From assembly GCA_902543405.1 (NCBI GenBank), contig CACBYC010000006.1:1-61588 (forward strand): DNA of 61,588 nt, in the 5' to 3' direction. The notes beneath the pieces are model-generated. The model made no database searches, had not been told where the DNA came from, and was given only the letters and a program-made list of their open reading frames with translations. The position numbers were made by a program, and so were the translations under genes. This document shows positions 17,819 through 26,718 of the stretch, in pieces. This stretch comes from an uncultured Pelagibacteraceae bacterium. Lineage in GTDB: Bacteria > Pseudomonadota > Alphaproteobacteria > Pelagibacterales > Pelagibacteraceae. Each line of letters starts with the position of its first letter. The stretch's first letter is position 1.

Positions 17819-19110
17819 TATTTAAATACCCTATTAAAAATTAAATTAACATTCTTAAAGTGTGAAGAATAATTAAATATTTTTTTCATTTTCTTACTTG
17901 ATATTCTAGATGTAATGTTTTTGTCACTCATCACAACATCTAAAAGATTAAGATTATCTGCTATGCATTTTTTGGCATGTGCTTGAACTAATCTATAAGA
18001 AATTTCTCTACTTAAACCTGATTTTGTTAGTTCTAACATCAATTCTTGAGAGAAAATTGTACCCTTGGTGATATTAAGATTGTTGAGCATTTTCCTTGGA
18101 TAGACAATCATTTTATCTAATACGCTCGCTAATCTTACTAATGCAAAATCTAAAGTTATATTTGCATCTGGACCAATATTTCTCTCGACACTTGAATGTG
18201 AAATATCCCTTTCATGCCAAAGTGCAATATTTTCTAGTGCTGGAATAGTATAACTTCTAACCATTCTAGCGAGCCCAGTTAAGTTTTCACTTAATATTGG
18301 GTTTTTTTTATGTGGCATTGCACTTGAACCTTTTTGTTTTTTTGAAAAAAATTCCTGCAATTCATAAACTTCAGTTCTTTGTAAGTGTCTAATTTCAGTT
18401 GAAACTCTTTCAATTGATCCAGCAATAATACCTAAAACTGAAAAATAATGTGCATGTCTATCTCTTGGAATAACTTGAGTAGATATAGGCTCAACTTTTA
18501 ACCCTAGTTTTTTAGCAACGTGTTTTTCTACATTAGGATTAATATTTGCAAAAGTACCAACAGCACCAGATATTGCGCACGTTGATATTTCATCTATTGC
18601 ATTAATTAGTCTTTTTTTATTTCTTTTGAATTCCTCATAATATGAAGCTAATTTAAGACCAAATGTAATTGGCTCTGCGTGAATACCATGGCTTCTACCC
18701 ATACATGGTGTAAATTTATATTTTTTGGCTTTAGATTTTAAAACTTTTAAAATTTGATCTATATCTTTTAACAAAATTTTACCAGATTGCACTAATTGAA
18801 CATTAAAACTTGTGTCTACAACATCTGATGAGGTCATTCCTTGGTGTAAATATCTTGCCTTAATTCCCACTTTTTCAGTGACAGAAGTTAAGAATGCAAT
18901 GACGTCATGTTTTACTTTGGTTTCAATATTGTGAATTCTTTTAACATTAATTCTAGCTTTTTTTCTAACAGCACTTGCTACACCTTTTGGAATAGTTCCT
19001 AATCTTTCCATTCCTTCAGCTGCAGCAATTTCCACATCTAACCAAATTTGATATTTATTATGTTCGGACCAAATATCCGTAAGTTCTTTTCTAGAGTATC
19101 TTGTTATCAT
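17818..19110 (-). CDS. purB: Adenylosuccinate lyase
   Basis: It cleaves SAICAR and adenylosuccinate, releasing fumarate, so acts in two steps of purine synthesis. The superfamily signature GSSAMPHKKNP is at 261-271, the catalytic histidine H141 is in GRSHGIHAEP and TSSDVVDT at 93-100 is the first conserved region. At 430 residues it matches the B. subtilis-type enzyme. It abuts map upstream and purC downstream. Confidence 0.96.
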   Translation of the reverse strand: MITRYSRKELTDIWSEHNKYQIWLDVEIAAAEGMERLGTIPKGVASAVRKKARINVKRIHNIETKVKHDVIAFLTSVTEKVGIKARYLHQGMTSSDVVDTSFNVQLVQSGKILLKDIDQILKVLKSKAKKYKFTPCMGRSHGIHAEPITFGLKLASYYEEFKRNKKRLINAIDEISTCAISGAVGTFANINPNVEKHVAKKLGLKVEPISTQVIPRDRHAHYFSVLGIIAGSIERVSTEIRHLQRTEVYELQEFFSKKQKGSSAMPHKKNPILSENLTGLARMVRSYTIPALENIALWHERDISHSSVERNIGPDANITLDFALVRLASVLDKMIVYPRKMLNNLNITKGTIFSQELMLELTKSGLSREISYRLVQAHAKKCIADNLNLLDVVMSDKNITSRISSKKMKKIFNYSSHFKNVNLIFNRVFK

Positions 19111-19880
19111 TAATTATATGGAGGCCTTTTATAACCTTTAACAGATTCTGTAAAAATTTCATAAGAGTCTTCTGTAATTCCTATTGTATGCTCAAATTGT
19201 GCAGATAAAGACTTATCCTTTGTAACTGCTGTCCATCCATCATTAAGGACTTTCACATCTAATTTACCAACATTTATCATAGGTTCTATTGTAAAGGTCA
19301 TACCAGGTGTTAGTTCTTGACCAGTATTTTTTTTACCATAGTGAAGAATATTAGGTTGTTCATGAAAAGTATTGCTAATACCATGTCCACAAAAATCTCT
19401 AACTACTGAAAAACCCTTTTCTTCAACAAAGGATTGAATTTCAAATCCAATATCTCCTAATTTTACACCTGGTTTTAAAATTGATATTCCTTTCATCATC
19501 GACTCGTAAGTTGTGTCAATTAAGTTTTTAGCTTTTACTGGAATATCTCCAATGGTAAACATTCTACTGGTGTCACCGTAGTAATCATTAACTATAGCTG
19601 TTACATCAATATTAACTGCATCTCCTTCATTTAATATTCTATCAGAGGGTACGCCATGACAAACAACATGGTTTAATGATGTGCAAAGTGATTTTTTAAA
19701 ACCTCTGTAGTATAATGGGGCAGAGTGGCCACCATTGTCTCTTATAAATTCATAACCCAATTGATCAATTTTATCTGTCGACACGCCCTCTTTGACTTCA
19801 CTCGTAAGCATATCTAAAGTTTGAGATGCAAGTTTTCCAGCAATCCTCATTTTCTCAAATTTTTCTGAATAATTACTCAT
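19110..19880 (-). CDS. map: Methionine aminopeptidase, type I
   Basis: It removes the N-terminal methionine from new proteins. The expected metal ligands are visible: D92 in NIDVTAIVNDYYGD, D103, the histidine of FCGHGISNTFHEQP and the late glutamates in TIEPMI and SAQFEHT; H75 in HVVCHG is also conserved. The 256 residues lack a zinc-finger extension, as usual for bacterial type I enzymes. It overlaps sfsA by eight bases and shares one base with purB. Confidence 0.95.
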   Translation of the reverse strand: MSNYSEKFEKMRIAGKLASQTLDMLTSEVKEGVSTDKIDQLGYEFIRDNGGHSAPLYYRGFKKSLCTSLNHVVCHGVPSDRILNEGDAVNIDVTAIVNDYYGDTSRMFTIGDIPVKAKNLIDTTYESMMKGISILKPGVKLGDIGFEIQSFVEEKGFSVVRDFCGHGISNTFHEQPNILHYGKKNTGQELTPGMTFTIEPMINVGKLDVKVLNDGWTAVTKDKSLSAQFEHTIGITEDSYEIFTESVKGYKRPPYN

Positions 19881-20559
19881 CTAAAATTTTTATTTTCTTT
19901 TCAATTTTTATTTCTTTAGAATTTAAGCTGCATCTGTAAGCAAGAAAGCTTACACCAGACTTTTTAGCATCTAAATATTCTTCATAATAATTAGAGTCTA
20001 TATCTTTTGCTATTCTAAAATTATTTATACCCTGAATTTGAGTTAAAAATAAGACATAAGGTTTATATCCTTTTTTAATTGATTCTTTTAACTTTTTAAG
20101 GTGTTTTGTGCCCCTAGAAGTAACAGCATCCGGAAATTCTGCTACATCATCCTCCCTCATTAATGTTGTATTTTTTACTTCTAATATTTTTTTATCACAC
20201 AAAAAATCAAATCTAGTATCATCAGAATACTTAAATTCTGCTCTAATATTTTTTATAGAACTAAATTCTTTTATTAATTTATTCTCTAAAGCATGTTCGA
20301 CAATCCTATTTGCTCTATGTGTATTTACCCCAATTATTCTTTTTTTTACTTTTATCATCTCTAGGGTAAATTTTAATTTACGTTTAGGATCATTATGCTC
20401 GCTCACCCAAGCCTCATTTCCTTGATCCAATAAACCCATCATAGAACCTGTATTTGGACAATGTGCTACAAGAGTTTTATTATTTACTTCTATATCTGTG
20501 AAAAATCTCTTATATCTCCGTTGTAATTTGCCTTTTAATAAAGTGTTGGTAAATTTCAT
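19873..20559 (-). CDS. sfsA: SfsA family protein (sugar fermentation stimulation)
   Basis: A conserved protein of uncertain job; E. coli SfsA binds DNA non-specifically and the fold has a nuclease-like core. The N-terminus FTNTLLKGKLQRRYKRFFTDI is the typical OB-like beginning, CPNTGSMMG and the FDFLCDKKILEVKNTTLM (acidic, nuclease-like) segment follow, and FPDAVTSRGTKHLKKL is the family's best signature. The length is 228. It is the first gene of the minus-strand unit; only 22 bases separate its start from the divergent CinA-like gene. Confidence 0.93.
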   Translation of the reverse strand: MKFTNTLLKGKLQRRYKRFFTDIEVNNKTLVAHCPNTGSMMGLLDQGNEAWVSEHNDPKRKLKFTLEMIKVKKRIIGVNTHRANRIVEHALENKLIKEFSSIKNIRAEFKYSDDTRFDFLCDKKILEVKNTTLMREDDVAEFPDAVTSRGTKHLKKLKESIKKGYKPYVLFLTQIQGINNFRIAKDIDSNYYEEYLDAKKSGVSFLAYRCSLNSKEIKIEKKIKILDE

Positions 20560-20581
20560 AGAATTTTATTTATATTTGGAA

Positions 20582-21334
20582 ATGACTAATAAAAAAGAAA
20601 TATCTGCAGCAATTATCATTATAGGTAATGAGGTGTTGTCCGGTAGAACAAAAGATTTGAATACAAGTACATTAGCTACTTGGCTTAATTCTCTTGGGAT
20701 TTCTGTTAGAGAGGTAAGAGTAATTCCTGATGTGGAAAAAACCATAGTAGATACTGTTCATGAGTTAAGAGATAAATACAACTATGTGTTTACTACAGGT
20801 GGTATTGGTCCAACTCATGATGACATAACAGCAGAATCAATTGCAAAAGCTTTTAATATTGAATATGGATTTCATAAAGAGGCATTTGCAATTTTAGAAA
20901 AATATTATGAACCAGGTAATTTTAATGATGGTAGACAAAAAATGGCAAAGATGCCAGTAACAGCTAATTTAATTTTAAATCCAACTAGTGGCGCTCCAGG
21001 CTTTTATGTAGAAAATGTTTTTTCTCTTCCAGGCGTTCCGTCTATATTAAAAGCAATGATTGGTGGACTTGGCAATGTATTAGTAGGTGGCGACCCAATT
21101 CTTAGTAAAACAATAAATTTGATGACTTATGAAAGTGAAATAGCAAGCTCATTAACTAATGTTCAAGATAATAACAAAGATGTAGAAATTGGTAGCTATC
21201 CTTTTTTTAGACAAGGTAAATTAGGAGTATCAATAGTATTAAGATCAAAAAATCAAGATAAAATAAACCTGTGCAACTCACTAATCCTTGAATTTGTAAA
21301 AGAAAAAAATATTAAAATAGTTGAACTAGAGTAA
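20582..21334 (+). CDS. CinA-like / MoaB-type molybdopterin-binding domain protein
   Basis: A stand-alone N-terminal CinA (COG1058) domain of 250 residues. The binding signature GNEVLSGRTKD is at 15-25 and TTGGIGPTHDD at 71-81. The usual C-terminal nicotinamide-nucleotide amidase domain of CinA is missing, so a pyrophosphatase role on a nucleotide such as ADP-ribose or a damaged NAD(P) is possible, but not shown. ATG at 20582 is used; longer frames to 20498 would run into the divergent sfsA gene. It shares one base with the next gene. Confidence 0.85.
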   Translation: MTNKKEISAAIIIIGNEVLSGRTKDLNTSTLATWLNSLGISVREVRVIPDVEKTIVDTVHELRDKYNYVFTTGGIGPTHDDITAESIAKAFNIEYGFHKEAFAILEKYYEPGNFNDGRQKMAKMPVTANLILNPTSGAPGFYVENVFSLPGVPSILKAMIGGLGNVLVGGDPILSKTINLMTYESEIASSLTNVQDNNKDVEIGSYPFFRQGKLGVSIVLRSKNQDKINLCNSLILEFVKEKNIKIVELE

Positions 21335-21741
21335 TGTTGTATTTTGCTTACGGAAGTAATCTTAATCTTTTTCAAATGAAGCGGAGATGCAAAGACTCTG
21401 TTTTCTTAAAAAAATATGAACTTAAGGGTTACAGATTAAACTTTAGAAGTAAATATAGAGCTGCTGATATAGAAAAGAGTGTAAATTCTTTTGTTCCTGG
21501 TGCTTTATTTGAAATATCAAAAAGCGATGAAAAAAAACTAGATGTTTATGAAGATTATCCAATCCTTTATAAAAAACTTTATTTTGCCTATTACAATAAG
21601 ACAGTGATGACTTACATCATGGTTAATAAAACTGAATTTAGATATCCAACTGAAAGATATTTAAATGTAGTAAAGCGAGGATACAAAGATTGTAAACTCA
21701 ATATGAAATATTTAAAAATTGCCCTACAGCCAGTTAAGTAA
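21334..21741 (+). CDS. Gamma-glutamylcyclotransferase-like (AIG2/GGCT fold) protein
   Basis: The fold's substrate loop YGSN is at 6-9 in LYFAYGSNL and the likely general acid/base glutamate is E73 in LDVYEDYP; PGALFEI precedes it. These enzymes release 5-oxoproline from gamma-glutamyl compounds, such as glutathione or gamma-glutamyl amines. The 135-residue protein is a single domain. It overlaps the CinA-like gene and azlC by one base each, so all four plus-strand genes to azlD are probably one transcript. Confidence 0.8.
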   Translation: MLYFAYGSNLNLFQMKRRCKDSVFLKKYELKGYRLNFRSKYRAADIEKSVNSFVPGALFEISKSDEKKLDVYEDYPILYKKLYFAYYNKTVMTYIMVNKTEFRYPTERYLNVVKRGYKDCKLNMKYLKIALQPVK

Positions 21742-22427
21742 TGTTTACAAAAAAACAATTATTAACGAAGGGTTTATTGTCTGTAGCGCCTCATATGTTT
21801 TCAGTAATTCCTTTTGGAATTGTTTGTGGTGCAATTGGCATTGAGCTCGGTTTTAGCCCTGTATTAGTTTACGCAATGTCTATCATTATTTTTGGTGGTG
21901 CGTCTCAAATAGTATTCTTACAATTGCTTTCTGGAGGAGCATCTGCGTTAATAGCGGTTACATCAGTAGGTGTAATTAATTCTAGACACTTATTATATGG
22001 GGCAGTTTTATCTGAATATTTAGAAAAACTCTCTTTTATCAAGAAGCTATTGATATCTTATTTAGTAGTAGACCAGGGGTTTGCCGAGTCGAACAGGTTC
22101 TTTCAAAAAAATAAAAATGAACCATATCTTCATTATCATTTACTAGGTTCAGGAGGCACACTTTGGATTTGTTGGCAGTTAGCAACATTGTCTGGAATAA
22201 TTCTTGGCTCATTTGTGCCAGAGGAACTTGGATTGAAATTTGCAGTTCCTCTAACTTTTATTGCAATTGTTGTTCAGGATTTAAAAAAATTAGACCACGT
22301 AATTGTAATGATTAGCTGTGGTTTAAGTTCTTTACTATTTTTTGATGCACCTTTTAAATCATATATAATTATTTCACCAATTATTGCATTATTTGTTGCA
22401 GCATTAGTTTTGAGGTTAAAAAAATGA
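21741..22427 (+). CDS. azlC: AzlC family amino acid exporter subunit
   Basis: A multi-spanning inner-membrane protein that with AzlD exports branched-chain amino acids or their analogues. SVAPHMFSVIPFGIVCGAIGIELG and the NSRHLLYGA segment with its charged residues are family marks; five to six membrane spans are visible. The 228 residues are typical. The stop overlaps the azlD start by four bases (ATGA). Confidence 0.9.
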   Translation: MFTKKQLLTKGLLSVAPHMFSVIPFGIVCGAIGIELGFSPVLVYAMSIIIFGGASQIVFLQLLSGGASALIAVTSVGVINSRHLLYGAVLSEYLEKLSFIKKLLISYLVVDQGFAESNRFFQKNKNEPYLHYHLLGSGGTLWICWQLATLSGIILGSFVPEELGLKFAVPLTFIAIVVQDLKKLDHVIVMISCGLSSLLFFDAPFKSYIIISPIIALFVAALVLRLKK

Positions 22428-22735
22428 CCTGGTTGTCAATTATAATAGCGGGGATAATTACTTACTTTACAAGAATGACTATGGTTGCATTAGTAGATAG
22501 AGATTTATTAGGTGAGAAAGTAAAAGCAGTATTAGCATATGTTCCATCTGCAGTGTTTCCAGCAATAATATTTCCTGGAATATTTATTAATGAGCATGGA
22601 ACATATATAGAAATATATGATCCAAAAATATTTGGAGCAATTATTGCCATATTGGTTGGTTATTTTTCAAGAAATGTAATTGCCACAATATTATCCGGAC
22701 TATTTTCATATTGGATTATCATATTTTTATTATAA
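22424..22735 (+). CDS. azlD: AzlD family amino acid exporter subunit
   Basis: The small partner of AzlC, 103 residues with three to four membrane spans. The N-terminus WLSIIIAGIITYFTRMT and YVPSAVFPAIIFPG are the AzlD pattern. The ATGA overlap with azlC ensures coupled translation. The substrate of this pair is not determinable; branched-chain amino acid export is a family-level guess. Confidence 0.9.
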   Translation: MTWLSIIIAGIITYFTRMTMVALVDRDLLGEKVKAVLAYVPSAVFPAIIFPGIFINEHGTYIEIYDPKIFGAIIAILVGYFSRNVIATILSGLFSYWIIIFLL

Positions 22736-22744
22736 AATTTACTT

Positions 22745-23641
22745 ATGAGTATCACTACATTTGAAAATAACTTTTATAAAAAGAATGGCTACTTAGTTAA
22801 AGATCAACTTATTTCTAGAAAAGAGATCGATAAATTAAATGTTCTTATTAAAAAGATTGTTACAAAAGAAAAGAAGAGCAGAAAGAAAGTTAAAGACCAA
22901 GGAGGCACACAAAGTTATGATAATTACCACTTTGTATTCAATAGCAACTCTACAAAAAATAAAGAAATATTAAGATTAAATAACCCTCAAAATAACAATA
23001 AGCTATTTTATAATTTATCAAGGAATAAAAAAATAATTGATATTGTTAAAAAACTTATTGGTGGAACAGTAAGATTTCACCTAGGAAAATTAAATTTTAA
23101 ATTACCAAATAAGAAAAAGGGGAGTTTAGTCGAGTGGCATCAGGACTTTGCTTTTTATCCACACACAAATGACGATTTAATTACAGTCGGTATTTATCTT
23201 GAAGATTGTTATGAAAAAAATGGTCCATTAAAGGTTATAAAAGGTTCTCATAAAAAAGAATTATTTAGTCATCATAGCAATGATAATTACTTTGTAGGTA
23301 AAATTAATACTAAAAAAAATAAGATTAATTTTAAAAAGTCAGTTTCGTTAACTGGTAAAGCAGGCTCTGTTGCATTCTTTCATTGTCGAACAATTCATGG
23401 TTCAGGTTTAAACCATACTGATGGCTCAAGACCTCTAATACTATTTGGTTATAGAGCGTGTGATGCATGGCCTATTATTAATGATGGTAATCCTCATCCA
23501 GAAACAAATTTTGTAAATTATGATAAAAATATTATTTATGGGAAAAAATCAATTGCTCCAAGGTGTACTAAAGTTCCTATTATTATACCGTTGCCTAAAA
23601 AGAAACATTATGTATCAATTTATCAATTACAAAAAAGCTAG
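22745..23641 (+). CDS. Phytanoyl-CoA dioxygenase (PhyH) family Fe(II)/2-oxoglutarate oxygenase
   Basis: A non-haem iron oxygenase that would hydroxylate a small substrate with 2-oxoglutarate and oxygen. The iron ligands are H132 and D134 (EWHQDFAFYPH) and H218 (CRTIHGSGLNHT), with R229 for 2-oxoglutarate. The 298 residues match the family. Substrates range from phytanoyl-CoA and mycosporine-like compounds to phosphonates and taurine-type molecules, so the function remains open. A short gap of nine bases follows azlD; the C-terminus overlaps the next gene's signal peptide by 32 bases. Confidence 0.85.
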   Translation: MSITTFENNFYKKNGYLVKDQLISRKEIDKLNVLIKKIVTKEKKSRKKVKDQGGTQSYDNYHFVFNSNSTKNKEILRLNNPQNNNKLFYNLSRNKKIIDIVKKLIGGTVRFHLGKLNFKLPNKKKGSLVEWHQDFAFYPHTNDDLITVGIYLEDCYEKNGPLKVIKGSHKKELFSHHSNDNYFVGKINTKKNKINFKKSVSLTGKAGSVAFFHCRTIHGSGLNHTDGSRPLILFGYRACDAWPIINDGNPHPETNFVNYDKNIIYGKKSIAPRCTKVPIIIPLPKKKHYVSIYQLQKS

Positions 23642-25661
23642 TAAGCTTTTTTTTATTTCTTTTATTTTTTTAAGTATTTGTAATTTAAGTTATTCCAATA
23701 TTGTCGAAGAACTCACAGCATTAAATAATCTTTACAAACAGGGTGCTATCACAAAAGAAGAATATTCTAAAGCAAAATCAATTATTTTAAAATCAGAGAG
23801 TAAAGTAACCAGCAAAGATACTAAAAAAGTAGAACCAGATAAAAAAATTAAAAAAGAAAATTTTTCAAAAGAGGAAGTCAATGAAGAAGCTAAAGATTTT
23901 GATTTAACAAAAACATATGTTTCACTTGAGGAATTTAATCAACTTGGAACTTATGTAAAAATAGATAAATATCCTCATGGATTGTTTAAAGCTTTAGGAT
24001 CACCTAAAAATACCGCTAAAGATGCAATGATGAGAATGTATTCGACTTTTGTCCAAAAACCGAAATTACTTGAAAAATATCCAGAGAACATGATGAAAGC
24101 AATGGCTTATTTTGAGGTCTTTTATAATTATGAACTTAAAGATAAAGAAAAGTCGATAGAAAAATTTAAAAATAATTATCCAAATATCAATTGGAAAACA
24201 AAAAAAGACATTAAAACGCTGTATTCATTAAATAATGCAAAAAAATCAATGAGGGAGGCCATGTCTTTAAACAAGGATAATACACTCGATGAGGCTTTAG
24301 ACAGATATATGTTTATGCATAATTTTTTAAAGCCCGCAAAAAAAATTACACACACACTTTCTAAAGAGGAAAAAAAATTAAAAAATGAAAACTCTAAATT
24401 CAAAAAAAATTACGGAAATTTAAAAAAAACTTTTTCAGAAAAAATTGAAAAAAGAATTGATGATAAGGATTTTAAAAAGCAATTAAATAAAAACGTAAAA
24501 TATATAAAAAAATCTTTTAAAAATATTTCAAAATCAAATCATAAATCAAAGGATTTATATTCCTCTCTCAACGATATATTTCTTAAATCAATGGATTATT
24601 ATGATGCATGTAAACCTAATTGCTCATCAAAAGAATTGAATGTAGTTATTAATGCAATTGATGTCAATTTATCAATTTTAAAAGAATTCGAACCAAAAGT
24701 AATAAAAAAAAAATATTCACAAAATATGGATGATTTAAATTTAGATGAATTGAAAGAGGAAGATCAAGCAACATTAGCTTTAATAACATCTAAATTAAAA
24801 ATTAAAAAAAAAATTGATTCTGAAAATACTCAGAAAGCTATATTAAATTTAGAAACAAATGGATTTGATTTAGATACTAGCTTAAATAAATTAGAAAACG
24901 ATGGTTTTGAAGTTAAATCGATATTTATGTCTTTTGATACTTTGGACAACATGAAAAGATGGGCCATGAAAGATTGGGCTAATTCTTGGCGAGGTGAATT
25001 ACCAAGCGAAATTAAAGACAGTGCAGGAAATATTATTGAATTTACAGATGAAAACGTAAAAGATATCAAAGCACAACTTGCTTATAATTCATTTAAATCT
25101 CTAATTGATAATTCTGATTTAAAAAATGCAATAAGTGATAATATAAATCAAAATATTCAGGATATTGCTCAAGAAATTAAAGAGAGTGGTTCATTTAATA
25201 TAGATTCATGGTTATCACAAGATTTTAGCATTTCTTTAAATAATTATAGTCAGTTAGTAGGAAATTCGCTTGGTATAGAATTAAATAATTTTGATGATCT
25301 TACTCAAACAGTTAATGAATTGTATGGAACTAATATGTCTGCAGAGGAGTATGCAGCATCTTGGGAATCATCACAATATTTGGAAGGGTCATCAACCTGG
25401 GGAGATGTAACTAGAGGTGTAGATTTGATAAATCAACTTGGATCATTTGATGCTGCATCTATAGCTAAGGAATTAGGAACAGATTTAAGCACCGTTGCAG
25501 ATAGTATTGTTGCAGCGGCAAATGTTGGTGTTTCAACAGATTTAGAAGCTGCAGCACAAGGACTTGGATACTCAAGTTTTGCCGATGCTGTTAAAGCTTA
25601 CAATGAACAATATGGAACCAATTATACTGTAGACTCTGCTAAAGAAGCATTAGGACAATAA
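23610..25661 (+). CDS. Large secreted protein with SHOCT-like N-terminus and C-terminal repeats
   Basis: I recognise no enzyme here. The ATG at 23610 gives a signal peptide (about residues 1-29, ending SLSYS-like NLSYS) and was preferred over an in-frame ATG at 23520 inside the preceding gene. Residues about 31-58, with LNNLYKQGAITKEEYSKAK, match the SHOCT oligomerisation motif, normally found at C-termini. A lysine-rich helical middle (about 60-450) follows, with a CKPNC pair. The last 200 residues change character: acidic, Ala- and Ser-rich, with two copies of a FDD/FAD...NExYGTN unit. It is probably periplasmic or outer-surface; 683 residues. Confidence 0.7.
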   Translation: MYQFINYKKASKLFFISFIFLSICNLSYSNIVEELTALNNLYKQGAITKEEYSKAKSIILKSESKVTSKDTKKVEPDKKIKKENFSKEEVNEEAKDFDLTKTYVSLEEFNQLGTYVKIDKYPHGLFKALGSPKNTAKDAMMRMYSTFVQKPKLLEKYPENMMKAMAYFEVFYNYELKDKEKSIEKFKNNYPNINWKTKKDIKTLYSLNNAKKSMREAMSLNKDNTLDEALDRYMFMHNFLKPAKKITHTLSKEEKKLKNENSKFKKNYGNLKKTFSEKIEKRIDDKDFKKQLNKNVKYIKKSFKNISKSNHKSKDLYSSLNDIFLKSMDYYDACKPNCSSKELNVVINAIDVNLSILKEFEPKVIKKKYSQNMDDLNLDELKEEDQATLALITSKLKIKKKIDSENTQKAILNLETNGFDLDTSLNKLENDGFEVKSIFMSFDTLDNMKRWAMKDWANSWRGELPSEIKDSAGNIIEFTDENVKDIKAQLAYNSFKSLIDNSDLKNAISDNINQNIQDIAQEIKESGSFNIDSWLSQDFSISLNNYSQLVGNSLGIELNNFDDLTQTVNELYGTNMSAEEYAASWESSQYLEGSSTWGDVTRGVDLINQLGSFDAASIAKELGTDLSTVADSIVAAANVGVSTDLEAAAQGLGYSSFADAVKAYNEQYGTNYTVDSAKEALGQ

Positions 25662-26058
25662 AATTAACTAAAAAATAATTCCTAAAAGACTTAGTATTAA
25701 CAATGCTTCCATTCCAACAAACACAATTAGTTTTTACGATTTATATAAGTTAGGTCTTGATTATGTTTTTCAATTGCCCACCCATCATTTGCACGAGCAT
25801 GAGGATGGACAATTAAGAGGATCACGAAAGCTACTAAATGAAGAAAAAAGAATAATGATAATCTCACGATTCTATTTCTAAAATATTGATTTGTTTTAAT
25901 TAGGTTCTAATTTCGTTACGATTATGAAAAAATATCACATTTTAAACACATATTATTTTGGGTATAAGACTAATATATGAAATATATTTTATTAGGTGCT
26001 GCAATTGCTTTTGCAATGTATCTTGGTGATAAATACATCCTTTAAAAAGTTGAAATAA
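25662..26058 (+). other. 397-base stretch without a confident gene
   Basis: The longest gap in the window. Bases 25672-25881 are an open frame of about 70 codons (KIIPKRLSINN... to ...ISRFYF) with no ATG, GTG or TTG near its start, containing THHLHEHED; it could be a gene remnant. Two small ATG frames follow: 25924-25980 (18 codons) and 25977-26045 (22 codons), which overlap by ATGA. No hairpin terminator, tRNA or obvious riboswitch was seen. Confidence 0.45.
25977..26045 (+). CDS. Possible 22-residue membrane microprotein
   Basis: The frame encodes MKYILLGAAIAFAMYLGDKY plus two residues, a single hydrophobic segment with a positive start. It ends 13 bases before the next gene and is preceded by an 18-codon frame overlapping it by four bases. 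No strong ribosome binding site is visible. Membrane microproteins often look like this, but a chance frame of this size in AT-rich DNA cannot be excluded. Confidence 0.3.
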   Translation: MKYILLGAAIAFAMYLGDKYIL

Positions 26059-26502
26059 ATGAGTGCTGAAGCAATAAATTTTAATTGGAAATGTAAACAT
26101 ACCTGGAGAAGAAGTGCCAAGAACACAGCCTGGTGCTTGTTAGGTTGTGCTATTGGTGATTTTGGAACTATATTATTTTTTCAAATAACCAAAATCCCTT
26201 TCCCAGTATTAAGTATTATGATTTTAGCAATAATTAATGGTTTAATTACAAGTGTAATCTTAGAGACATTTATTTTAATGAAACAAAGTTTTACCTTTCA
26301 AAAAGCATTAAAGACTGCGTTAGGCATGAGCTTTATTTCTATGATTAGTATGGAAGTTGCAATGAATATTACAGATTATGTATTAACAGGAGGAGCAATG
26401 CTTACCTGGTGGGTAGTTCCCATAATGCTAGCAGTTGGATTTGTTACTCCTTGGCCTTACAATTATTGGAGGCTTAAAAAACATAATCAGGCTTGTCATT
26501 AA
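26059..26502 (+). CDS. DUF4396-like integral membrane protein
   Basis: A 147-residue protein with about four membrane spans and an N-terminal soluble tail. The N-terminal pattern CKHTWRRSAKNTAWCLLGCAIGDFGTI, with three cysteines and a histidine, resembles DUF4396 proteins, for which no function is established; a metal link is often suspected from the Cys/His pattern. It starts 13 bases after a possible microprotein and precedes a small hypothetical gene and a DUF4149 protein, all in one direction. Confidence 0.7.
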   Translation: MSAEAINFNWKCKHTWRRSAKNTAWCLLGCAIGDFGTILFFQITKIPFPVLSIMILAIINGLITSVILETFILMKQSFTFQKALKTALGMSFISMISMEVAMNITDYVLTGGAMLTWWVVPIMLAVGFVTPWPYNYWRLKKHNQACH

Positions 26503-26529
26503 ATTAAATTAATTAACTAAAGGACCAAA

Positions 26530-26715
26530 ATGAGAATATTAAAAGAATTAGAAGATGCAAAATTAGTAATTGTTGATTTAGAAGTAAAGTTAGGAGAAGA
26601 GGTAAGAAGTGCACCAACTTTATGTGCTAAATATAAAGGTAAAATTATACCTCTTAATACTGCACATGATGGAAGACCAATATTAATGAATGAAGAAAAC
26701 TCAATAGAAAACTAA
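26530..26715 (+). CDS. Small hypothetical protein, 61 residues
   Basis: No family recognised. The sequence MRILKELEDAKLVIVDLEVK suggests a short soluble alpha/beta peptide with one cysteine (residue 32). A good ribosome binding site, AAAGGACC, lies just upstream, and the gap to the following gene is three bases, both of which support a real gene. It sits between two membrane-protein genes. There is no signal peptide or membrane segment. Confidence 0.55.
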   Translation: MRILKELEDAKLVIVDLEVKLGEEVRSAPTLCAKYKGKIIPLNTAHDGRPILMNEENSIEN

Positions 26716-26718
26716 ATT

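Noticed and set aside
20498-20581. Upstream extension of the CinA-like gene
   Set aside because: It runs into the divergent sfsA gene, and the ATG at 20582 gives the normal family start.
23520-23609. Upstream extension of the SHOCT-like secreted protein
   Set aside because: It lies inside the PhyH-like gene and would bury the signal peptide that starts at 23610.
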